A stretch of 5,425 nt of DNA from Solirubrobacterales bacterium. Its GTDB lineage: Bacteria > Actinomycetota > Thermoleophilia > Solirubrobacterales > Solirubrobacteraceae. This document shows positions 1 to 4,538 of the stretch, in pieces (within the stretch, counting starts at the first letter, position 1; each line of letters opens with the position of its first letter). Made by a program: the position numbers and the translations under genes. The stretch covers positions 1-5,425 of the forward strand of contig WQXW01000148.1 of assembly GCA_009781575.1 (NCBI GenBank). Direction: 5' to 3'. The notes under the pieces are model-generated. The model was not told where the DNA came from, ran no database searches, and saw only the letters and a program-made list of their open reading frames with translations.

Positions 1-227
1 CGCGGGCGCTGGGTCTCGCGATCGCGTCCGCGCAGAACCTGCTCGACCTCGAGGCGATCATCGTCGGCGGGGGGCTCGGTGACCGTCTGGGGCAGCCGTT
101 CATCGACAGCATCGCCCAGGAGGCGGAGCCCCACCTCTTTGTGCCCGACCACGCTCCCGTGCTGCTCGCCACCGAGCTGGGAGATCTCGCCGGCGCGGTC
201 GGCGCCGCGGTGCTGGCGGGCGGTTAG
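1..227 (+). CDS. ROK-family sugar kinase/regulator, C-terminal fragment
   Basis: This is the 3' end of a gene entering from the left edge; 74 codons are visible (first full codon at position 3), ending in TAG. The fragment reads LDLEAIIVGGGLGDRLG, then a C-terminal LGDLAGAVGAAVLAGG. Both match the end of the ROK fold: the LDPxxVVIGGG strand-turn, and the helix after a GDxAGxxGAA motif. ROK proteins are ATP-dependent sugar kinases (often glucokinase) or, with an N-terminal helix-turn-helix, sugar-responsive repressors. The ATP-binding N-terminus, the catalytic Asp and the zinc-binding cysteine motif lie outside the window, so kinase and repressor cannot be told apart. The nearness of a trehalose synthase makes glucokinase attractive, but that is inference. 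It is convergent with treT, with 13 bp between the stop codons. Confidence 0.85.
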   Translation, partial: RALGLAIASAQNLLDLEAIIVGGGLGDRLGQPFIDSIAQEAEPHLFVPDHAPVLLATELGDLAGAVGAAVLAGG

Positions 228-248
228 CCGGCGCCGGCTGTCACAGCC
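227..248. repeat. Palindromes at the convergent ROK/treT stop codons
   Basis: GCCGGCGCCGGC at 227-238 is a perfect 12-bp palindrome starting on the last base of the ROK stop codon. Directly overlapping it, GGCTGT-C-ACAGCC at 236-248 is a 13-bp dyad centred on the treT stop codon (TCA on the plus strand). Neither has a following T-tract, and the second has no room for an RNA loop, so a standard intrinsic terminator is not supported. Slowing or ending of two converging transcripts is possible but unproven; chance symmetry in GC-rich DNA is the alternative. Confidence 0.45.
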
Positions 249-1659
249 CCGCAAACAGCCGGCCGTACTGCTCGAGGTGGCGGTCGCCGAGGAACTCGGC
301 GCCGGCGCGGGCGCGGGCGTTCTCGCCCAGGCGCGCCGCCTCCTCTGGATCTCGCAACAGCTCCTCCACGGCGCGGCCGAACGCGCGGAGGTCGCGGGGG
401 TCCTCGATCAGCAAGCCGTGCTCGCCGTGGTCGAGTTGATCGCAGATGCCCCCCACGGCGCTGGCCACGATCGGGCGCGACTTCCACATCGCCTCGGTGA
501 CCGTCAGCCCGAACCCCTCGGCGAGGCTCTTCTGCACCACCACGCTGGCGTGGCGCTGCAACGCGTTCACGATCGCCGCGGCCTCGTCGGGGTCGGCCAT
601 CGGCACGCACGCCAGGTGCACGCGCCCGCGGAGCGCATGGGTCAAGCGGCGCCAGCGCTCGACGCAGTCCTCATACACCGCCGCCGCCTCGGGGTCGTCG
701 GCCACGCCGGTGACCGCGGGGCCGGCGAGCACCAGGTGCGCGCCCAGCGCCGGATCGACGTGCTCGGCGAAGCCCTCCATCACCCCCGCCATGTCCTTCA
801 TGGCGTCCCAGCGCGATGCCTGGATCACCAGCGGCGCCTCCGCCACGGGCGCCGGCCCGCTCTGCACGGTGTCGACGTGCCTGTTTATGCGCCCCGGCGA
901 GCCGTCGCGCCGCGCGAAGGGAACCGCCGGCGGGGTGCCGTCGCCCTGCAGCAGGCCCACGTAGCCCAATGCCAGGCGCACGTTGCGGTGCGACATCGGC
1001 TCGTTCTTGGCCGAGAACGGGTCGATCGACGGCGCGATCACGTGCGTGCGCGCCGGCGCGGCCCACGGCGGCGCGAACGCCGCGCGCGACACCGCGTAGG
1101 CGTGGGCGTGCTCGAGATACGGGCGCAGGAACTCCCACGCGCGCTCGGTCCACTCGTTGGGCTCGTCGCGTCCCACGTGGCAGCGCCAGATCACGCGCGC
1201 GCCGGTGCGCGCGAGGGCGCCCGCGAGCCCCGCGGGCTGGGGGTCGTGCACGATCACGATGTCGCCCGCGCGCACCAGCGCCAGCAGTTCCTTCGCATTG
1301 CGGTGAAGCACCTGCTCGTAGTGGCGCCGCTCGGCCGCGCCGAGCGGGCCGCCGTCGCCCTCGGAGCCGTACAGGCCGTTGTGCACGCGCTTGGTGATCG
1401 CGAAGAAGTCGGGGTCGCCCTTGATCACAAGCCAACGGCCGTCCACGCCGGCGCCCCGCACGTAGGCCAGCAGTGTCTGCAACATCTCCGCCACGCCGCC
1501 ACCGGTGGCGGTCGAGCTGATGTTCACCACCGCGTGACCGGCGAGCGCGGCCCGCGTCGCCTCGGCCACCTCCTCGAAGCGAGCCATCCGCTGGGCGCCG
1601 ATCAGCGACTCCAGCCGCGCGGCGTCCAACGCCTGCACCTCCACCTCCTGCAACCTCAT
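241..1659 (-). CDS. treT: Trehalose synthase (glycosyltransferring, TreT type, GT4)
   Basis: A 472-residue GT-B fold glycosyltransferase, expected to be cytosolic, that joins NDP-glucose and glucose to make trehalose (reversible in characterised TreT enzymes). Visible landmarks: a glycine-rich acceptor-side loop NISSTATGGGVAEML (46-60); WLVIKGDPDFFAITKRVHN (76-94), a stretch characteristic of this subfamily; VIVHDPQPAGL (135-145); WRCHVGRDEPN (158-168); a donor-phosphate-binding pair R283/K288 in ASRWDAMKD; and the GT4 E-x7-E motif as EGFGLTVTEAMWK (381-393; E381 and E389), followed by AVGGICDQL. It is somewhat longer than the archaeal TreT of about 410 residues, mainly through a segment around 233-275 before the donor domain. 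The ATG start has a GAGG eight bases upstream. A GTG at codon 8 (1638) has an even better AGGAGG, but the EVEV stretch before it looks like the usual family N-terminus, so I keep the ATG. No partner gene follows. Exact substrate and direction of reaction are not shown by sequence. Confidence 0.85.
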   Translation of the reverse strand: MRLQEVEVQALDAARLESLIGAQRMARFEEVAEATRAALAGHAVVNISSTATGGGVAEMLQTLLAYVRGAGVDGRWLVIKGDPDFFAITKRVHNGLYGSEGDGGPLGAAERRHYEQVLHRNAKELLALVRAGDIVIVHDPQPAGLAGALARTGARVIWRCHVGRDEPNEWTERAWEFLRPYLEHAHAYAVSRAAFAPPWAAPARTHVIAPSIDPFSAKNEPMSHRNVRLALGYVGLLQGDGTPPAVPFARRDGSPGRINRHVDTVQSGPAPVAEAPLVIQASRWDAMKDMAGVMEGFAEHVDPALGAHLVLAGPAVTGVADDPEAAAVYEDCVERWRRLTHALRGRVHLACVPMADPDEAAAIVNALQRHASVVVQKSLAEGFGLTVTEAMWKSRPIVASAVGGICDQLDHGEHGLLIEDPRDLRAFGRAVEELLRDPEEAARLGENARARAGAEFLGDRHLEQYGRLFAGL

Positions 1660-1674
1660 TTCTGCAACCTCATT
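1648..1674 (-). repeat. 14-bp tandem duplication over the treT start codon
   Basis: Read on the minus strand, AATGAGGTTGCAG occurs at 1674-1662 and again at 1660-1648, one base apart, giving a 14-bp period. Each copy contains an ATG. The second ATG opens treT; the GAGG of the first copy sits eight bases before it and serves as its ribosome-binding site. The duplication also creates a five-codon ORF ending on the treT start. Confidence 0.85.
1656..1673 (-). other. Five-codon mini-ORF coupled to the treT start
   Basis: ATG at 1673 begins MRLQK and stops at TGA (1658-1656), which shares the four bases ATGA with the treT start. This is the geometry used for translational coupling. No Shine-Dalgarno is evident before this upstream ATG, so its translation is doubtful; it may simply be a by-product of the 14-bp duplication. 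Confidence 0.3.
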
Positions 1675-1804
1675 CGATCGCGACCATACCGCTCGAAGTC
1701 CCCGTGCCCGCTTGGGCTCGCACGGACACCATCAAAAGGCGCATTTTGCGGGAATCTGGCGAGAGGGTTCGAACACGCCTGTCCGAGGCGCCGTTGGGGG
1801 ATTC
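1660..1804 (-). promoter_or_regulatory. treT upstream leader/promoter region
   Basis: About 145 bp between the start of treT and the terminator of the gene on its right must carry the treT promoter if treT is transcribed on its own, as the terminator implies. A possible -10 element TATGGT lies at 1688-1683 on the minus strand, but I find no convincing -35 at the right spacing. A 6-bp inverted repeat (CCGTGC/GCACGG, 1702-1707 and 1720-1725) could form a leader hairpin if transcription begins upstream of it. No known riboswitch is recognisable. Confidence 0.3.
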
Positions 1805-1838
1805 AAAAAGAGGATTCGTTCCGCGCGGAACCAATCCT
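1804..1838 (-). terminator. Intrinsic terminator of the AbiEi-like gene
   Basis: On the minus strand AGGATT, a C/G-rich inner arm and AATCCT form a long hairpin: six outer pairs, one mismatched pair, five inner pairs (GTTCC/GGAAC) and a GCGC loop (1838-1811), followed after one C by five T residues (1809-1805). It begins 72 bp downstream of the stop codon at 1910. The plus-strand side is followed by an A-rich stretch, not T, so it works for minus-strand transcripts only. It separates the AbiEi-like gene from treT, which points to separate transcription units. Confidence 0.85.
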
Positions 1839-1909
1839 CAAAACAAACAACGGAACGGCCGCTGCTCGGGTCGACCGGCACCGCCGGAGCGGGCGCCGTC
1901 TCTCGAGGA

Positions 1910-2533
1910 CTATCGCTCCAGCGTCTCACCAGCCTCCCGCACCGCGCGTTGGATCAGCCGGGCCACTCGCTCGCCGCGGCGCTCGGCCGAGGCGAGCAGC
2001 GCGCGGCGCGTGATCAGACCGCGCTCGAGCGCGCGGCCGACGGCCAGCTCGATCTGCGCGGGCGCCAGCCCCGCGGCGGCGGCGTCCACGATCGAGCGGG
2101 CCGGCGCGGTGGCCAGCATGCCCGCGCGGATCACCACCTCGTAGTGCCCCAGGCCCGACTTGGTCGTGTGCAGCGCGGTGCCCCGCGGCGGGTTGAGGCC
2201 GCGGTCCGCGCGGCTGACCAGCAGATGCACGACCTTGGGCGGCACGTCCGAGAGCCCGTGCAACTCGAGCGCGCTCTCGTGCGAGACCACCGACCGCTCT
2301 GAGCCGACCGCGAGCCACTTGGCGCGCACCTCCTCGTGGCCGGAGCCGGGATGGTCGCGCACGCGATACATCCCCCGGCGAACCCGCTCATACCGTCCCG
2401 CGCGCACGTGGTGGGCGAGCAGCTGCGGGCTGAAGCCGTGCTCGTGAGCCTGGCGGGTGGTGAAATAGCCTTCCTGCGCGTGCGCGACCCGGTGGAGGGT
2501 CACCGAATCCGGGCGGTGGGTGGTGTCAGACAT
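1910..2533 (-). CDS. AbiEi-family (type IV antitoxin-like) winged-helix protein
   Basis: A 207-residue, probably cytosolic, DNA-binding protein. Residues about 11-58 form the AbiEi N-terminal winged helix (AHAQEGYFTTRQAHEHG, then LAHHVRAGRYERVRRGMYRV). This is followed by the second conserved block, a helix and VVSHESALELHGLSD (82-96), then VHLLVSR and a C-terminal helical region VDAAAAGLAPAQIELAVGRA. In characterised AbiE systems AbiEi represses its own operon and antagonises the nucleotidyltransferase toxin AbiEii. No AbiEii-like gene is present: an intrinsic terminator follows and the neighbours are treT and a divergent DUF1800 gene. A stand-alone transcriptional regulator is therefore as likely as an antitoxin. 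The reading frame stays open upstream to 2887, but that extension is low-complexity and overlaps the divergent gene. The ATG at 2533 gives the normal family length, although it lacks a clear Shine-Dalgarno, so a very short leader or leaderless message is possible. Confidence 0.8.
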   Translation of the reverse strand: MSDTTHRPDSVTLHRVAHAQEGYFTTRQAHEHGFSPQLLAHHVRAGRYERVRRGMYRVRDHPGSGHEEVRAKWLAVGSERSVVSHESALELHGLSDVPPKVVHLLVSRADRGLNPPRGTALHTTKSGLGHYEVVIRAGMLATAPARSIVDAAAAGLAPAQIELAVGRALERGLITRRALLASAERRGERVARLIQRAVREAGETLER

Positions 2534-2568
2534 AGATAAAGCGCGCCTGTAGTCAGCGACGACACTAC

Positions 2569-2587
2569 TGGTGAAAAGTTGGTGAAA
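2569..2587 (+). repeat. TGGTGAAA direct repeat, 11-bp phase, candidate operator
   Basis: TGGTGAAA occurs at 2569-2576 and 2580-2587, exactly 11 bp apart, so both copies face the same side of the helix. They lie just upstream of the possible -10 (2567-2562) of the AbiEi-like gene, covering the spacer and the edge of its -35 area. That is where a repressor, possibly the gene's own product, would bind. The repeat is visible; the operator role is inferred. Confidence 0.4.
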
Positions 2588-2700
2588 TTCGGCGGCTAAC
2601 CCTTGCCTAACACGCAACACACGATTCCTTGTGATACGTTCGCGCAACCTTTTGTCGCAGTGACCAACCGGGCGCGCGCCGCTCGGTGCGAGGAGAATTC

Positions 2701-2742
2701 TTGCGCGGATCTCAGTCGATCGATCGGAGGACGGCGGCGTGA
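2701..2742 (+). CDS. Candidate 13-codon leader peptide, coupled to DUF1800 gene
   Basis: TTG at 2701 is preceded by AGGAG (2691-2695) at a five-base spacing, one of the best ribosome-binding sites in the window. The frame runs 13 codons, (M)RGSQSIDRRTAA, and ends in TGA at 2740-2742, overlapping the GTG start of the DUF1800 gene as GTGA. Such a 4-bp overlap is typical of translational coupling. The peptide has no run of a single amino acid, so attenuation is not indicated. It could be a coupling device, or chance; the GGAGG that serves the DUF1800 start lies inside it. Confidence 0.4.
   Translation: MRGSQSIDRRTAA
2726..2730 (+). promoter_or_regulatory. Ribosome-binding site deciding the DUF1800 GTG start
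   Basis: GGAGG lies eight bases before the GTG at 2739 and supports this start over later in-frame codons. It is inside the 13-codon leader ORF, so ribosomes translating the leader would pass over it and unfold it. Confidence 0.75.
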
Positions 2743-4538
2743 CGTCGGGGCTCAGCCGCCGCGACGCGCTGGCGCTGGCCACGCGCACGAGCCGGCGCTC
2801 GGCGCGGGGCGCCGGGCTTCCGCCCACGCCGGCGCACCTGCACGCCACGCTGGTCACGCCCGCGCTCGTGGGGATCGCGTGGAGCAACGTGCATCCTCGC
2901 CCGCGCCACCTGGTGTACGACGTGTTCCGCGACGGGCGCCTGATCGCCCGCGCCCAGCGCGAGCCGCTGTTCAGCGATCACGACGTCGAGCCGCGGCGCA
3001 GGTATCGCTACAGGGTGCGCGCGCGCGTTGGGCGCGTCGACGGACAGAGGTCGCGCCCACTCACGGTGCAAACGCCCCCTGCGCCGCTGCCCAAGGCCAC
3101 TCCGCCGGCGGGCAGCTCCGCGGCGGCCCTCGCGGCGGCTTCGCCGGGAGCCTCCTCGCCGTCGCCGTCGCCGGGGCCGGGGCCATCGCCCGCCCCGTCG
3201 CCCACGCCAGCGGCGATCCTGTCGAGCGCGATGGTCGACCGCATGTTCTGGAGGGCGGGGTTCGGACCGAGCGAAGCCGACCGCCGGCAGTGGAGCGGCC
3301 AGCCGGTGAGCGCGCTGGTCGATCACTTCCTCACCGCGCCCTACGAACTCGCGCCCACCAGCACGCCGCCGACATACAAGGGCAACCCGATCGATCCGCT
3401 CGCGAGCGACCCCGAGTTGCAGATGGAGTGGCTCGACCGCATGCAGCGCGTGGCCAACCCGCTCGCGGAGCGGCTCAACTTCTTCTGGCACCGCCACTGG
3501 GCGGTGAGCCGCGACTCCGGCATCCCCTCCTCGATGTTGCTCGCCTACCGCGACCGCCTGCGCCGCTACTCCGACCTGGCCGGCAACCCCACCGCGCGCT
3601 TCCACGACCTGGCGCTGGAGATGACAACCGAAGACGCCGCGATGTCGCTGTACCTCACCGGCTATTTGAACGTGAAGAGCGCGCCCAACGAGAATTACGG
3701 GCGCGAGTTCATGGAGCTGTTCACCCTGGGTGTGACCAACGCGGAAGGCACGCCCAACTACACACAGACCGACGTGCACGAACTGGCGCGCGCGTTCACC
3801 GGATATTCGCTGAACGAGGAAACCGGGGTCGTGTCGTTCGACGCCGCGCACCACGACACCGCCACCAAGACGATCCTCGGCCAGACCGGAACCTTCGACG
3901 CGCCGGGTGGCGTGGCGCTCGTGCTGTCGCAGCCCAACCACGCGCCGTTCATCGTGCGCGAGCTGTGGGGCGAGTTCATCCCCGCGCCGATCCCCGCGGA
4001 CGCGCTCTCCTCGCTCACCTCCACCTACCTCGCCAACGACACGCAGCTGGCGCCGGTGATACGGGGAATCCTCACTCATCCGTTGATCTTCGACTCACTC
4101 GAAGAGCCCACGATGATCAAGCCGCCGGTGGTGTACACCGTGGGCATGCTGCGCACGCTGGCGGCCCCGCTGCGCGACTCGGTGCAGACCGATTCGCTCG
4201 GCGCGATGGAGCAGCAGCCCTACCACCCGCCCAACGTCGCCGGCTGGGAAGGCGGGCTCTCGTGGATGAGCACCGGCACCTCCGTCGCGCGCTTTGAGGC
4301 ATTCGTGCGCTGCCAGGCACTGCTCGGCGAAGTCGTGGACGTGCCCGGCGAGGGCGCGCAAGCCGCCTACGAACGGGCCCACGCCGCGGTGGGCGCGCCG
4401 TGGCTCTCCGAACACACGGCCACCGCGCTGCGCGCCTACGCATCGAAGGCGCCCGCCGCGAGCGCGGCACAGCGGCGCGAGCGCCAATACGCGCTGATGA
4501 CATTCATGCTCGGCGGCCCCGATGGACAGGTGATGTGA
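2739..4538 (+). CDS. DUF1800 protein with N-terminal FnIII-like domain
   Basis: A 599-residue protein of the DUF1800 family, whose biochemical role is unknown; it is usually found beside a DUF1501 gene. Domains in order: SRRDALALA at 6-14, resembling a Tat signal start but followed by charged TRTSRRSARG instead of a hydrophobic core; a fibronectin-III-like domain about 32-112 (IAWSNV, YDVFRDGRLI, FSDHDVEPRRRYRYRVRARV, SRPLTV); a Pro/Ala/Ser linker about 113-159; and DUF1800 proper from about 165 to the end. Family motifs seen are MFWRAGFGPS (169-178), the ERLNFFWHRHW block (244-254), NENYGREFMELFTLGV (317-332), TDVHELARAFTGY (344-356), HHDTATKTILG (371-381) and PPNVAGWEGGLSW (497-509). The GTG start has GGAGG at eight bases. 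The stop overlaps the next start as TGATG. It is probably extracytoplasmic with its partner, but no normal export signal is visible. Confidence 0.88.
   Translation: MTSGLSRRDALALATRTSRRSARGAGLPPTPAHLHATLVTPALVGIAWSNVHPRPRHLVYDVFRDGRLIARAQREPLFSDHDVEPRRRYRYRVRARVGRVDGQRSRPLTVQTPPAPLPKATPPAGSSAAALAAASPGASSPSPSPGPGPSPAPSPTPAAILSSAMVDRMFWRAGFGPSEADRRQWSGQPVSALVDHFLTAPYELAPTSTPPTYKGNPIDPLASDPELQMEWLDRMQRVANPLAERLNFFWHRHWAVSRDSGIPSSMLLAYRDRLRRYSDLAGNPTARFHDLALEMTTEDAAMSLYLTGYLNVKSAPNENYGREFMELFTLGVTNAEGTPNYTQTDVHELARAFTGYSLNEETGVVSFDAAHHDTATKTILGQTGTFDAPGGVALVLSQPNHAPFIVRELWGEFIPAPIPADALSSLTSTYLANDTQLAPVIRGILTHPLIFDSLEEPTMIKPPVVYTVGMLRTLAAPLRDSVQTDSLGAMEQQPYHPPNVAGWEGGLSWMSTGTSVARFEAFVRCQALLGEVVDVPGEGAQAAYERAHAAVGAPWLSEHTATALRAYASKAPAASAAQRRERQYALMTFMLGGPDGQVM
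3075..3215 (+). repeat. Low-complexity Pro/Ala/Ser linker coding sequence
   Basis: Residues 113-159 of the DUF1800 protein are almost only Pro, Ala, Ser, Gly and Thr, with an alternating SP/GP run at 140-157 encoded by slippage-prone cgtcgc/gggcc-type repeats (about 3156-3209). Such linkers are common between domains of exported actinobacterial proteins. The tract separates the FnIII-like domain from the DUF1800 domain and probably varies in length between strains. Confidence 0.75.

Larger units (their letters stand above)
2534..2738. promoter_or_regulatory. Divergent control region, AbiEi-like gene / DUF1800 operon
   Basis: These 205 bp separate two diverging genes and include the most AT-rich stretch of the window outside the terminator (about 2565-2660). 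For the minus-strand gene a possible -10 TAGTGT lies at 2567-2562, which would give a leader of about 20 nt; its -35 is not recognisable. For the plus-strand operon I find no confident -35/-10 pair. The right part holds a leader ORF and two Shine-Dalgarno sequences. Confidence 0.5.

Noticed and set aside
1702..1725. Hairpin CCGTGC/GCACGG in the treT leader as a riboswitch or terminator
   Set aside because: Only six pairs with a 12-base loop, no T-tract and no known aptamer pattern; kept only as a note in the leader entry.
1740..1790. tRNA-like T-loop GGTTCGAAC at 1766-1774
   Set aside because: The flanking bases do not form a T-stem, and no acceptor, D or anticodon arms can be built around it. 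It is a simple GTTCGAAC palindrome.
79..2013. A 644-codon open frame on the plus strand running through treT, the gap and the end of the AbiEi-like gene
   Set aside because: It is antisense to two recognisable genes. Its translation is rich in Arg, His and Ala with no family features, and such long shadow frames are routine in GC-rich DNA.
2715..2726. TCGATCGATCG short tandem repeat before the DUF1800 start
   Set aside because: Only about two and a half 4-bp units, expected by chance, and it lies in the leader frame.
2534..2887. N-terminal extension of the AbiEi-like protein to an ATG at 2887
   Set aside because: The added 118 residues are Arg/Ser-rich, match no part of the family and would overlap the divergent DUF1800 gene. 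The ATG at 2533 fits the usual length.
3153..3209. Ser/Pro codon run as a possible minisatellite or CRISPR-like array
   Set aside because: Repeats are imperfect, codon-phased and without spacers, which fits a protein linker.
2712..4079. A 455-codon minus-strand frame inside the DUF1800 gene
   Set aside because: Antisense shadow of a well-supported gene, with composition typical of reverse-complement reading.
2603..4297. A 564-codon plus-strand frame overlapping the DUF1800 gene
   Set aside because: Arg/Ala/Pro-rich composition and no motifs; the overlapping frame from 2739 carries all DUF1800 signatures.
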